From positions 2,108,001 through 2,172,000 of the forward strand of contig NZ_JACCCV010000001.1 in the NCBI RefSeq assembly GCF_013410115.1: a DNA stretch of 64,000 nucleotides. Direction: 5' to 3'. The position numbers and the translations under genes are program-made. Every line of letters starts with the position of its first letter. The stretch's first letter is position 1. The notes below the pieces were generated by a model that had not been told where the DNA came from, searched no databases, and saw only the letters and a list, made by a program, of their open reading frames with translations. This DNA comes from Tunturiibacter gelidiferens. GTDB taxonomy: Bacteria; Acidobacteriota; Terriglobia; Terriglobales; Acidobacteriaceae. Below, one piece after another: positions 53,887 to 63,403 of the stretch.

Positions 53887-55089
53887 ATGTCACAATCTGA
53901 AACTCTGATCAAGAAATCCGCAAATCGACGCGAGTTCTTGAAAACGGGAATTACGGCGGCAGGCGTAGCGACCATAGGCACAGGCTTGTTGGGCGGTGGA
54001 GCATCCGCCTTTGGCCAGGAACATGACGGAGATGGCGATCTCACACAAGGCGACATCGCGATTCTCAGATTCCTGAATGCTCTTGAACAGATCGAAGCCG
54101 ACCTGTGGATTCAATACTCCGAACTCGGAGGCGTTCAGGACAAGGAAGTCTCCGGAGTCAAGGGAGGGAACCCGCTCTACACGGCTGCCCTCTCTATTCT
54201 CGACGGCGATATGGCCCAGTACATCCACGACAACACCGACGATGAGATCAGCCACGCCGCCTTCCTGAAAGCATATCTCGAATCGAAGGGCGCCGAGGCG
54301 GTCGACCTCAGCCCCTTTGCCACCATCCCAGGCAGCACTGCGACCGGTTCCACCGGCAAGACACGGCTCACCAATCTGACGCAGCTAACCGTGGACACCA
54401 GCTTCTGGTCCAAGTACCGCAGCGTCACCAATCCTGACTTCGATCCCGGCGCACCGTTCGTTCAGGCAGTCCCCAGCCTCAACGTAGGAAAACACACAGC
54501 GATTCCAAGAACCGACGCTGACACCGCCGGCAGCTTCATCAGCAGTGACAACACCAAAAGCATCACACCGCACCTCCAGGCAATCGCGTTTACAGCAGGA
54601 TTCCACTTTGCGTTTATAGAAGCTGGGGGAACCAGCCTCTATCCAACACTGGCCCAGAAGGTCAGCAATCTGGAAGTCCTACGGGTCTTGCTTAGCATCG
54701 GCCCCAGCGAGACCATGCACTTCCAAACCTGGCAGGATAAGGCAGGCAATGCGCTCCCATTGACCGACGTCGACAATGGACCAGGTGGAACCGGTGCATC
54801 CGTTACCTTTACAACACTCGCTAACGCCCAGGGAGAGACCAATCCCGAGTCCCTCAAAGGCGACACCTTGCAGGCCAACCTCATCATGCCCGAACCAACC
54901 CACTTTCTCAGCAAGAAGTTCCCACCCGTTGCAATCGTTCGCCCGACCTCTACAAAAAATAGTGGAGCGGTGGCCTCTCTCCAGGGCTTTGTGGATGACG
55001 GGCTCTTCATAGGCCAGAAAAATCCAGAGTTCCTGCGACTGATGTTCCGTCTGGCGGAGGAGGCGGACGAAGCTCGGCGCAGATCTTAA
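53887..55089 (+). CDS. Tat-exported ferritin-like domain protein
   Basis: A 400-residue protein with a Tat signal (RREFLKTGITAAGVATIGTGL, about 15-35) and a ferritin-like four-helix domain (PF13668-type): TQGDIAILRFLNALEQIEADLWIQY, DGDMAQYIHDNTDDEISHAAFLKAYLE and a second Glu/His pair in IGPSETMHFQTW. The E...EISH pattern could hold a dinuclear metal site. Related proteins are called desiccation-related or ferritin-like; the reaction is unknown. ATG at 53887 has AAGGAG. Its 400 residues are longer than classic ferritins. Confidence 0.85.
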   Translation: MSQSETLIKKSANRREFLKTGITAAGVATIGTGLLGGGASAFGQEHDGDGDLTQGDIAILRFLNALEQIEADLWIQYSELGGVQDKEVSGVKGGNPLYTAALSILDGDMAQYIHDNTDDEISHAAFLKAYLESKGAEAVDLSPFATIPGSTATGSTGKTRLTNLTQLTVDTSFWSKYRSVTNPDFDPGAPFVQAVPSLNVGKHTAIPRTDADTAGSFISSDNTKSITPHLQAIAFTAGFHFAFIEAGGTSLYPTLAQKVSNLEVLRVLLSIGPSETMHFQTWQDKAGNALPLTDVDNGPGGTGASVTFTTLANAQGETNPESLKGDTLQANLIMPEPTHFLSKKFPPVAIVRPTSTKNSGAVASLQGFVDDGLFIGQKNPEFLRLMFRLAEEADEARRRS

Positions 55090-55101
55090 GCGGATAACCT
55101 T

Positions 55102-55134
55102 CTCTCACCCCGGATAGTTGTCCGGGGGCGAGAG
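55102..55134 (+). terminator. Strong hairpin after the ferritin-like gene
   Basis: CTCTCACCCCGGA (55102-55114) pairs with TCCGGGGGCGAGAG (55121-55134) around a TAGTTG loop with one small bulge. It sits 13 bases after the stop codon. No U-tract follows, so termination efficiency is uncertain. Confidence 0.6.
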
Positions 55135-55340
55135 AGGGAGCTCATCTCGAAAGCTCTTACACATCTTGCGTCGCTGGACAGAGGTCAAACAGATGTCGCC
55201 GCATCGCTTCTTCAGGCCGACTACTCAACCTCTCGAATATTTGTTCCACAAAATGTATCTTTATGCGTCATTGATGCATAATCATTAGTGTTGACGCGGC
55301 TTTTGTCATCCTCCATGCTCATCATGGAGAAACATTCAGT

Positions 55341-56216
55341 ATGAGCACGCAGCCAATCGAGATCACCACCCCAGCGATCCTCACCACAATCCGTTCCACC
55401 CCGGCAACTTTTTTGATGTGTCCGCCCAGGCTCTACGACGTCAACTACGTCATCAACCCCTGGATGGCGGGCAACGTCCACGCCTCCTCCCGCACTCGCG
55501 CAGCCGAGCAGTGGCAGCGCCTCTACGAAGCCGTGAGCACCATCGCGGATGTCCAACTCGTCGAACCCGAACCCGGCTCCCCCGACATGGTCTTCACCGC
55601 TAACGCCGGCCTCGAGCGCAACGGCACCGTCGCCATCAGCAGCTTCTTTCACCCTGAGCGCCAGGGCGAAGAGCCGCACTTCCGTCGCTGGTTCGAGCTC
55701 GCCGGCTACAAGGTCATCGACACTCCGCGCGCCACGCCGTTCGAAGGCGAGGGCGACGCTCTCTTCTCCACCGACGGCACCCGTCTCTGGGTTGGCTACG
55801 GCCCCCGCACCGTCGCCTCCAGCCATCACACTCTACGCAGGATCTGGGGCATCGAGGTCACCTCACTCCACCTCATCGACCCGCGCTTCTACCACCTCGA
55901 CACCTGCTTTGCTCCCCTCGAAGGCGGCTACGTCATGTACTTTCCCGAAGCCTTCGACCAAGCCTCTCTCGCCAGGATCGAAGCCTACTACCCACTTGAA
56001 AAACGGATCATCGTCACCGAGTCAGATGCCGTGTGCTTTGCCTGTAACGCCATCAACGTCGACCGCACCATCATCCTGAACAACATCAGCACCGACCTCC
56101 GCCACCAACTCGAATCACGCGGCTTCGACATCATCGAGGTCACTCTCACCGAGTTCCTCAAGGCCGGCGGCGCCGCCAAATGCCTCGTCATGAAACTAAG
56201 CCGGTCCGTACTCTAA
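55341..56216 (+). CDS. Dimethylargininase/arginine-deiminase-like hydrolase
   Basis: A 291-residue amidinotransferase-superfamily enzyme of the DDAH type, hydrolysing arginine-like guanidines. PDMVFTANAGLERNG provides the substrate-binding Asp region, FEGEGDALF another conserved acid, FYHLDTCFAPL the catalytic His, and the C-terminal GGAAKCLVMKL the nucleophilic Cys. All three are present. Family members remove dimethylamine from methylarginine, or ammonia from arginine; which applies is open. A family C repeat begins 2 bases after the stop. Confidence 0.9.
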   Translation: MSTQPIEITTPAILTTIRSTPATFLMCPPRLYDVNYVINPWMAGNVHASSRTRAAEQWQRLYEAVSTIADVQLVEPEPGSPDMVFTANAGLERNGTVAISSFFHPERQGEEPHFRRWFELAGYKVIDTPRATPFEGEGDALFSTDGTRLWVGYGPRTVASSHHTLRRIWGIEVTSLHLIDPRFYHLDTCFAPLEGGYVMYFPEAFDQASLARIEAYYPLEKRIIVTESDAVCFACNAINVDRTIILNNISTDLRHQLESRGFDIIEVTLTEFLKAGGAAKCLVMKLSRSVL

Positions 56217-56217
56217 A

Positions 56218-56341
56218 GGCATTCGTGCCCGAGCAGATGATCCCGACCAACGGGAGGACCGTAGAGGATCATCTCGCCAAGACCGGTACACACGCCACGA
56301 AGTGGCCGCCCCACGCGCAGTGGGCCCGTCCGGCAGGACAT
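56218..56341 (+). repeat. Family C structured repeat, copy 2
   Basis: GCCAC-GAA-GTGGC (56294-56306), CCCAC-GCGCA-GTGGG (56310-56324) and GTCC-GGCA-GGAC (56328-56339) repeat the three hairpins of copy 1 with changed stems and constant loops. The left end GGCATTCGTGCC is a fourth hairpin. CGACCAACGGGAG is shared with copy 3. Confidence 0.8.
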
Positions 56342-56364
56342 ATCTTCTAAAGAAGAGCAGGGAA

Positions 56365-57960
56365 CTAAAGCCCCTCCGCCAACACTCTCTCATAAGCCGG
56401 CACCGTCAAAAAATCCACAAACTTCTTCGCCCGCACCAGCTCCCCCATCAACTCCGCAGCCCGCACATAGGCCGTGTACCGCTTCGCATCAACGCTCGCC
56501 TTGGCATGCTTCAGTTCATCCCCGATTACAGCATCCACCATCTCCACCGTCACCGGCAGCCCATCGTCCATCACTGCCTTATGGTGAACCCACTGCCAAA
56601 GCTGAGCCCGGCTTATCTCCGCCGTAGCCGCATCTTCCATCAGATTGAACAGCGGCACGCACCCAATCCCGCGCAGCCAGGCCTCCACATATCCCAATCC
56701 AACCGCAACGTTTTGCCGAACCCCCGCCTCCGAGATCGTCCCCTCCGGCACCTGCAGCAGATCCGCAGCCGTAACTTGAAACTCCGGAAGCTGCTTTGAG
56801 ATCTGATTCGCCTGTGGCATCACGCGGTCGAAAACCTCCAGCGCCACCGGCACGAGCCCCGGATGCGCGACCCACGTTCCATCGTGCCCGTCTGTAGCTT
56901 CACGCTCCTTATCGGCCCTCACCTGCGTCAGCGCCCTCTCATTCGCCACCGGATCGCTCTTGATCGGAATAAACGCGCTCATCCCACCCATCGCGCTCAC
57001 CCCCCGACGATGGCAAGTCTTGATTGCCAGCTTCGAGTAGCTCCGCATGAAGTGCGTCGTCATCGTCACCTGCGCGCGGTCCGGAAGCAGCACGCTTCTA
57101 TCACCTGCAAACTTTTTGATGAAGCTGAAGATGTAGTCCCACCGCCCGCAGTTCAACCCGGCCGAGTGGTCCTTCAACTCCCACAGAATCTCGTCCATCT
57201 CAAACGCAGCCAGAATCGTCTCGATCAGCACAGTCGCCTTGATCGAACCCGCCGGAATCCCCAACTCACCTTCCGCCTTGATAAACACATCGTTCCAGAG
57301 CCGCGCCTCCAGATGGCTCTCCATCTTGGGCAGATAAAAGTAAGGTCCCGAACCTCGCGCCAGCAGCTCCTTCGCGTTATGAAACGCATACAAACCAAAA
57401 TCAAACAGCGATCCCGACATTGGCTCGCCATCCACCATCAGATGTCGTTCCTCGAGGTGCCATCCACGCGCCCGCACAAATAACGCCGCAGGCTTCTCAA
57501 TCAATTTGTAACTCTTTCCGGTCTTTTCATCGTCAAACGCGATCGTGCGCCGCACCGCATCGCGAAGATTCGTCTGCCCTTCGATCACGTTCTCCCACGT
57601 AGGCGTCGTCGAGTCTTCAAAGTCCGCCATGAAGACCTTCGCACCCGAGTTCAGCGCATTGATGATCATCTTCCGATCCACTGGCCCGGTAATCTCGACC
57701 CTGCGATCAAGCAAATCCTCAGGCAACGGATCCACCAACCATTCACTCTCGCGAATGTTCTTCGTCTCTTTCAAGAAATCCGGCCGCTCTCCCGCATCCA
57801 GCCGCTTCTGCCGCGCCACGCGAGCCTCCAGCAGCTCCTTCCGCTGTTCGTTGAACGTCCTCTGCAACCCCACCACGAACGCCACAGCCTCCGGAGTCAA
57901 AATCTCCGCGTACCGCCCCGCCGACGGCGCAACAAACTCAACGCTCTTAGTCGATTTCAT
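56365..57960 (-). CDS. aceB: Malate synthase A
   Basis: Condenses glyoxylate and acetyl-CoA to malate. The 531-residue A-form enzyme shows KVFMADFEDSTTPTWENV near 130-147, SGLFDFGLYAFHNA-type segment, the acetyl-CoA/active-site stretch AGLNCGRWDYIFSFIKKF, GGMSAFIPIK and a DGTWVAHPGLVPVA block. Length and motifs fit isoform A. Isocitrate lyase is not in the window, so the glyoxylate shunt is not shown to be complete here. The start has GAGGG directly upstream. Confidence 0.95.
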   Translation of the reverse strand: MKSTKSVEFVAPSAGRYAEILTPEAVAFVVGLQRTFNEQRKELLEARVARQKRLDAGERPDFLKETKNIRESEWLVDPLPEDLLDRRVEITGPVDRKMIINALNSGAKVFMADFEDSTTPTWENVIEGQTNLRDAVRRTIAFDDEKTGKSYKLIEKPAALFVRARGWHLEERHLMVDGEPMSGSLFDFGLYAFHNAKELLARGSGPYFYLPKMESHLEARLWNDVFIKAEGELGIPAGSIKATVLIETILAAFEMDEILWELKDHSAGLNCGRWDYIFSFIKKFAGDRSVLLPDRAQVTMTTHFMRSYSKLAIKTCHRRGVSAMGGMSAFIPIKSDPVANERALTQVRADKEREATDGHDGTWVAHPGLVPVALEVFDRVMPQANQISKQLPEFQVTAADLLQVPEGTISEAGVRQNVAVGLGYVEAWLRGIGCVPLFNLMEDAATAEISRAQLWQWVHHKAVMDDGLPVTVEMVDAVIGDELKHAKASVDAKRYTAYVRAAELMGELVRAKKFVDFLTVPAYERVLAEGL

Positions 57961-58008
57961 CCTTCATCCCTCTAGAAAAGATCTTCCGCACATGCGCAGA
58001 GTAAGCTT

Positions 58009-58050
58009 GTCATTCTGAACGGAGTAGAGTCCCCGCATTTCGTCTTTGCC
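58009..58050 (+). repeat. Truncated repeat related to families A and B
   Basis: GTCATTCTGAACGGAGTAG followed by AGTCCCCGCATTTCGTCTTTGCC shares the opening of family A and the closing ATTTCGTCTTTGCC of family B copy 3. It reads as a remnant or hybrid. Confidence 0.5.
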
Positions 58051-58125
58051 ATTGCTGCCGCTTCTCTCTACGCCGAGGAAATTCTCGGCTGCAATCAAAG
58101 GCGGAACACATCCTGCGTCTTCGAT

Positions 58126-58893
58126 CTACTCAAACCGCAGATGAACCTCGCCCGCAACAGAAAACTTTACATTCGCAGTAGATCCCGGAACTGCCGAGGT
58201 CACACCGGTCCAGCTTCCCGTCGTCACCCACTGTCCGGCCTTCAATCCACCAGTCCTCGCAGCGCCCTCATTCGCCAGCCACGGCAGCAGACGCATCAGG
58301 TCCCCCGAAGTATTCGATCCCGTCCGCTCCACCCTCACCGCACCATCGACCGCAATCATCACATGCTCGGCCTTGAAATCGATCTTCTTCCAATCCGCTA
58401 CTGCCGGCCCATACACAAACCCGCCATGCATCTGCAGATCCCCAAGCATGGACATCCGCGCCGCCTTCAACGGATCGGCCAGACCACTCTCGATCACCTC
58501 GATTGCCGGATGACAGCTCGCAATCGCGGTCGCCACCTCATCCCGGGAATACTGCGTGGCCCTCGGCGGCAGATCTTCACCAATCAAAAACGCGATCTCC
58601 GCCTCCAGCCCGCGATACCTCCGCACCCCACCTATCACGGCGCCATCCCGCGCAACCCACGCCAGCGGCATCGGCGCAAACAACGGTTCGGCCTCCGCAC
58701 TGGGAGCTCCGATCTTCCATCCGCCAATCGCTCCATACGCCTCCGCAATGCGATCCTGCAGCGCATAAGCCTCGTCCATATTCTTCGGCTGCAAAGCCTC
58801 CGGCAGATCCTCGATCGGCACTCCGGTTCTCCGCGCATCGAGCAGCAGATCCGCCGCCTCAATCAGCTGTCGTTCTCTCTCGCCAGTCATCAT
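58126..58893 (-). CDS. MhpD-like 2-keto-4-pentenoate hydratase
   Basis: A 255-residue fumarylacetoacetate-hydrolase-superfamily protein of the hydratase/decarboxylase group. The DEAYALQDRIAEAYG helix and GGWKIGAPS loop are typical, with EAEIAFLIGEDLPPRA carrying the metal-binding Glu residues, and AIEVIESG. The C-terminus has GQWVTTGSWTGV. It would hydrate 2-hydroxypentadienoate-like acids in aromatic degradation, but no meta-cleavage cluster is present. Start ATG at 58893 is a guess; GTG at 58938 is an alternative. Confidence 0.82.
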   Translation of the reverse strand: MMTGERERQLIEAADLLLDARRTGVPIEDLPEALQPKNMDEAYALQDRIAEAYGAIGGWKIGAPSAEAEPLFAPMPLAWVARDGAVIGGVRRYRGLEAEIAFLIGEDLPPRATQYSRDEVATAIASCHPAIEVIESGLADPLKAARMSMLGDLQMHGGFVYGPAVADWKKIDFKAEHVMIAVDGAVRVERTGSNTSGDLMRLLPWLANEGAARTGGLKAGQWVTTGSWTGVTSAVPGSTANVKFSVAGEVHLRFE

Positions 58894-59085
58894 GTCGTCC
58901 AGTGTCTCCCAACCAGCCCGCTTCTGTCTCGCCGCCACCCGAGTTGACGCATCGACGCAGATGCCACAGCGTCGGAAAAAATGTTGTCGTCATCCTGATC
59001 CTGGGCCTGCCGACTTTGTCTTTCCTGTCCTGAGCAACGCCACGACCTCCGCATGTCGTTCTTTGCTGTTGCATTTGTCTTTCTT

Positions 59086-59115
59086 GTTGTCATCCCCAAA
59101 GGGGATCTGCTGTTG
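59086..59115 (+). repeat. GTCATCCCC...GGGGATCTGC hairpin repeat
   Basis: GTTGTCATCCCC, AAA, GGGGATCTGCTGTTG: a perfect ATCCCC/GGGGAT hairpin in the gap between the hydratase and PIG-L genes. It is related to the tandem units at 8341-8460 and to family A. Nothing else is seen in this 327-base gap. Confidence 0.7.
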
Positions 59116-59220
59116 TCTTTCTCTTCTGCTGTTGCCATCGTCTTTGTTCCACAACAAAAAACATCGTCATTGCAACCCAAGTTGTTTACAGGTGCTTGTC
59201 GGAGACCTCTACCCAACGGA

Positions 59221-62046
59221 CTAATTCACCGCCGTATTCTTCCCCAGGCTCAACAGATTCGCAAACAATCGATAAGCTCCCGGCACTCCCTCCGGCAGCT
59301 CACGATACAGCGCAAGCGCCAAATATACATAAGCGCCTTTGCCCGTCTTCGCCACCAGCAGCCCACCCTTCTGCGGATCCTGTCCCGGATCATGCGTCTC
59401 CAGCGGAGCAACATACTGCGAGTCCCACGTCCCCATAAACCCGTGCCCGCGCTCCTCCACCCATCCATCGAAGTCGCGCTCCGTAATCTTGTTCGGCCAA
59501 CTCAAGACCGGGCTCTCAGGCACCAGCAGCTGCACTGGCGCCCTCTCGTCCACCACCTTTTCAGCATCTCCCAGTGAATACGAGTACGGACCGTAGTCAA
59601 AGTTCCCCAGGTTGTACTGCACAATGACCACGCCACCATTCTTCGCATACTGCAACAGCTGCCCATTCGCCGCCGCCAGTCCCGGATGCGCCGCATAAGC
59701 TCTCACACCCAGCACCACCACGTCATACCCACTCAACTTCCCACCAGCAACATCGCCCATCGTCAACGTCGTCGCATGCACCCCAAGATTCTCAAGCGAC
59801 GCCTGCACCTCATCCCCGGTCCCCGGCAGATACCCCACCTTCAATCCCGGAGCCACCTTCACATCCGCCCCTCGCGCCCGATACGTCGCCGGACGATAAA
59901 GATTCGCAGGCAGCAAACCCGCATACCCAACCGTCTTGTACCCCTCGCGATATTCTTTGCCTTCATAACTCGCAACCGCAGTCATCGTATAAGCCGTCTC
60001 CGCCATCTTCCCCGGAGTCACCACAAACGGCACATCCACCGAATCCCCATCCTTGACCAGCGAAAACTCCGCCTGCTCCGGAGACGCCGTCCACCCCTTC
60101 GGCAACTCCAGCTTCACCGTCCCCGTCGCAGTACCCTTCACATTGCTCTTCACCTTCGCCGTTACCATCAGCGTCTTTTCCGTCAGCGGCACCACACCCG
60201 CCGACGGCGACACCGCCACCGAGATCGCCGGAGCCACCACCAGCGGCTCATACACCGTTCCCAGCCCCGTCACCCTATGCAGCGTCTGCACCTCCTGCCC
60301 CAGCTTCACATCAACCCCGTCGTAGTCCACCGTCACCCACGCCGTCAGAGCAGGCAAGGCAAGCGAAGCATTCCGCATCGCCGGATCTGAAACATCGTAG
60401 TAAGCCTGTTCAATCCCCGGCCGCGTAAACGGAGGCCGCGTTACCGCAGCATCCGCAGGCAGCTTTACCTGAAACAGATCCTCAAACGCCAACCCGCTGA
60501 CAATCGTCTTCTCCCCCGCACCAGCCTTCGCCCCCGAGTCTTCATAAGTAGCGCCCGCACTCGATGCCAACCCCGCAGCCTTCAACGTCACCGGCACCTT
60601 GCTCCCGTTCACCACGAGCATCTTCACCGCAAAGCTCTGCCCCGGCACCGCCGTCACAAACGTATCCGCACCATCTCCAAACCGCGCAAACGGCCCCGTC
60701 TCCGCCTTCCCCACCACCTGCGCCCGCAGACTCAACCCCAGGGCATGCACAATCGCATCATTGAACTGCATCCGCTTCACCCGCAGCTCATGCAGCAGAT
60801 CGTACTTCTCCCGCGCGGTCAGCCCGCTCGCCTCCACCTTTGCAATCAACTCATCCGTAGCCTTCAATCCATCGCGCAAAAATGGAGCCGTCCTCTCCGG
60901 CGCAGCAATCTTGTAAACCGCCTCCGCCTGCCCCACCAACCCATCGATCTTCCCCAGATCCTGTTTCAAAAAATTACTCTCGCCCGGAGCAAGCGCGCTC
61001 ATCCCCCCGAGCGAAACATCTACGCTATCAAAGAACCCCTTCTCCTCCTCACCCGTCTTCACCCGCGAAGCATACCGGTGATACGAGACATCGAACCTCC
61101 CCGCCGCCGGTATCCCCATCCCGCCGTTCTGAGACTTCTGCAACCCCAGCCCCATCCGCGCAAACTGCAAATAAGTCATCCCCAGCACCGGGCTATACTC
61201 GCCCTCCGGCACCGTCACATTCGCCTTCGGAGACTCCGTCGTCCACTCCTTCGTCACATAGTTATAAAACCGTGACGGAGCATACTTTCCCGTCGCATAG
61301 TCATACATCCCCTTCGACGTCACAGAAAAAAACGGCTCCCGCGCATAAACCTTCAGCGGACTCCACGGCATCAACCCCGCCGCAATCTGATCCGGAAACA
61401 CCTTCGGATCACCCGCCGCATCGAACACCTCCTGCGCCATCTCACCCGACACCTGGTGCTGCCCATGCCCATCCGTAATCCCGCCCACAAACACCGCCGT
61501 TACCACCAGCGGCCGATACAGCCTCACCGCCCTCACCGCGTCGTACAGCACGCGATCATGCCCCCAGTTCTCCAGCGCCTCTTCCTTCGTCTTCGAGAAC
61601 CCGAAGTCCACCTCCGTCCCCCACATCTGGTCGATCCCCATATACCGCCCAGCCGCCAGCAGCTCCTGCGTCCTCACTAAGCCCAGCGCATCATCAAAAT
61701 CGGCAGACATCAAATTCTGTCCACCCTCACCCCGAGTCAGAGTCAGCATCGCCACATGCGCGCCCTGTCCCCGCGCCTCATACGTCAGCATCCCGCCATC
61801 CTCATCATCCGGATGCGCCACAATCATCATCAGGCTCGCCCGCGTCCGCAGCTTCACAAGACTCTGCCACAGCGCAGCCGACCCCTCATTGGCCGCAATC
61901 TTCTGCACCCCAACCGCTGGCCGTACCTGCTCCCCGGCAAGATTCGCCGTCTCCCGCAGCTCCTGGCAGCTCAAAACCCCACCCGCCACCACCAGCGCCA
62001 TCACCGAAACCGCAGCCAGACCCGCCACAACCCGTTTAGAAGTCAT
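59221..62046 (-). CDS. PIG-L (LmbE)-family deacetylase with NEW3-like C-terminus
   Basis: A 941-residue secreted protein. A signal peptide ends near LSCQ (possible lipobox). The PIG-L metal-binding motif AHPDDEDGGMLTYEARGQGAHV appears near 77-98, then RGEGGQN and TDGHGQHQVSGEMAQEVF for the third His ligand. A long C-terminal region carries NEW3-like beta modules (KGTATGTVKLELPKGWTASP) and a Rossmann-like segment (LSGYDVVVLGVRAYA). PIG-L enzymes de-N-acetylate amino sugars. This long, multidomain type is common in Acidobacteriota and uncharacterised; the substrate may be an external glycan. Confidence 0.88.
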   Translation of the reverse strand: MTSKRVVAGLAAVSVMALVVAGGVLSCQELRETANLAGEQVRPAVGVQKIAANEGSAALWQSLVKLRTRASLMMIVAHPDDEDGGMLTYEARGQGAHVAMLTLTRGEGGQNLMSADFDDALGLVRTQELLAAGRYMGIDQMWGTEVDFGFSKTKEEALENWGHDRVLYDAVRAVRLYRPLVVTAVFVGGITDGHGQHQVSGEMAQEVFDAAGDPKVFPDQIAAGLMPWSPLKVYAREPFFSVTSKGMYDYATGKYAPSRFYNYVTKEWTTESPKANVTVPEGEYSPVLGMTYLQFARMGLGLQKSQNGGMGIPAAGRFDVSYHRYASRVKTGEEEKGFFDSVDVSLGGMSALAPGESNFLKQDLGKIDGLVGQAEAVYKIAAPERTAPFLRDGLKATDELIAKVEASGLTAREKYDLLHELRVKRMQFNDAIVHALGLSLRAQVVGKAETGPFARFGDGADTFVTAVPGQSFAVKMLVVNGSKVPVTLKAAGLASSAGATYEDSGAKAGAGEKTIVSGLAFEDLFQVKLPADAAVTRPPFTRPGIEQAYYDVSDPAMRNASLALPALTAWVTVDYDGVDVKLGQEVQTLHRVTGLGTVYEPLVVAPAISVAVSPSAGVVPLTEKTLMVTAKVKSNVKGTATGTVKLELPKGWTASPEQAEFSLVKDGDSVDVPFVVTPGKMAETAYTMTAVASYEGKEYREGYKTVGYAGLLPANLYRPATYRARGADVKVAPGLKVGYLPGTGDEVQASLENLGVHATTLTMGDVAGGKLSGYDVVVLGVRAYAAHPGLAAANGQLLQYAKNGGVVIVQYNLGNFDYGPYSYSLGDAEKVVDERAPVQLLVPESPVLSWPNKITERDFDGWVEERGHGFMGTWDSQYVAPLETHDPGQDPQKGGLLVAKTGKGAYVYLALALYRELPEGVPGAYRLFANLLSLGKNTAVN

Positions 62047-62165
62047 TACTTTCTAATCTCTCACACCCAACCGCCCCAAATCACGCCAGAAATCCCACCA
62101 TCCACCACTCAACCCCAGCCGTACATACTATGGGGTAATAAGATCTGAATCTTATTCACTAAAAC

Positions 62166-62292
62166 CGTCATCTCGGCCGAAGCGGTTCACAGTCTCATCG
62201 TGAACCGAGCAGTGGATTGCGGCTACAGCTTTCAATTGCAGCGAACCGATCCATGCTGCGGTATCCGTCAAGACCCTGCTATTTCGCCTTTG
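62166..62292 (+). repeat. Family B structured repeat, copy 4 (long form)
   Basis: CGTCATCTCGGCCGAAG, stem CGGTTCAC (62183-62190), loop AGTCTCATC, stem GTGAACCG (62200-62207), GCAGTGGATTGCGG and the long-form insert shared with copy 3. Stem bases differ completely from copies 1-3. It lies in the 351-base gap between the PIG-L and MsrP genes, upstream of msrP. Confidence 0.85.
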
Positions 62293-62397
62293 CTTTCGCT
62301 TACTCGACTTACGAGACAGGCGGAGACTACCCTGTAACCCCAACGCACCTTTCGAGTCATACTCAACGTCAGTTATTCGTTCCGAGGGAACCACCCC

Positions 62398-63390
62398 ATG
62401 CTTCTCCCCAAATCTCCCAGCCTCGAAGCCACCATCCGATCCTCCGAGATCACCCCCCAGCACGTCTTCGAGCAGCATCAACAGACCCGCCGCCGCTTCC
62501 TCACCTCCGCCGCCACCCTCGGCGCCGCCGCCCTCGCCGCCCGCACCATCCCCTCCCTCATCAACCCTCCAACAACGGTGCACGCAGCTGGCGAGCCGCT
62601 CAAAACAATCCCCAGCAAGTACACCCTCGACGACCCGCAAACTCCCCTCGCCAAGGCCAGCTCCTACAACAATTTTTACGAGTACGGCACCGACAAATCC
62701 GACCCATCCCACGAAGCCTACCGCCTCCAAACCCGCCCCTGGCCCATACAGATCACCGGCATGGTCAAAAAGCCCCAGACCATCAACATCGACGACCTCA
62801 TCCACTACCGCCCGCTCGAATCGCGCATCTACCGCCACCGCTGTGTCGAAGCCTGGTCCATGATCATCCCCTGGGACGGCTACTCCCTCTCCGAGTTCAT
62901 CAACTTCTGCCAGCCTCTCCCCAGCGCAAAATACGTCCAGTTCTTCTCCTACAACAACAAAAAAGTCATGCCCGACGAGCCCTCCGGCTACGACTGGCCC
63001 TATCGCGAAGGCCTCCGCATGGACGAGGCCATGAACCCTCTCACGCTCCTCACCTTCGGCTGCTACGGCCAGGTCCTGCCTAACCAGAACGGCGCTCCCG
63101 TCCGCGTCATCGTCCCCTGGAAGTACGGCTTCAAATCCGCGAAGGCCATCGTCCGCTTCCACTTCACCGACAAGCAGCCCGAGACCACCTGGAACGAAGC
63201 CGATGGCCGCGAATATGGCTTCTACTCCAACGTCAATCCAAACTACGACAACGCCCGCTGGTCCCAGGCCCACGAGCGCCGTCTCGACACCAGTCTCCTC
63301 CCACGCAACATCCCCACCCTCATGTTCAACGGCTACAGCGACCAGGTAGCCAGCCTCTACGCCGGCATGGACCTCAAAAAATTTTATTGA
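62398..63390 (+). CDS. msrP: Methionine-sulfoxide reductase catalytic subunit MsrP (YedY)
   Basis: Periplasmic molybdoenzyme that repairs oxidised methionine in envelope proteins. A Tat signal (TRRRFLTSAATLGAAALAA, about 30-48) precedes an oxidoreductase molybdopterin-binding domain; IYRHRCVEAWSMIIPWDGY contains the Mo ligand C149. The C-terminus WNEADGREYGFYSNVNP and SQAHERRLDT match YedY. The 330-residue length is normal. The haem partner MsrQ is not next to it: a family C repeat and a DUF1275 gene on the opposite strand follow. Confidence 0.94.
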   Translation: MLLPKSPSLEATIRSSEITPQHVFEQHQQTRRRFLTSAATLGAAALAARTIPSLINPPTTVHAAGEPLKTIPSKYTLDDPQTPLAKASSYNNFYEYGTDKSDPSHEAYRLQTRPWPIQITGMVKKPQTINIDDLIHYRPLESRIYRHRCVEAWSMIIPWDGYSLSEFINFCQPLPSAKYVQFFSYNNKKVMPDEPSGYDWPYREGLRMDEAMNPLTLLTFGCYGQVLPNQNGAPVRVIVPWKYGFKSAKAIVRFHFTDKQPETTWNEADGREYGFYSNVNPNYDNARWSQAHERRLDTSLLPRNIPTLMFNGYSDQVASLYAGMDLKKFY

Positions 63391-63403
63391 ACTAAGCGGA
63401 AGT

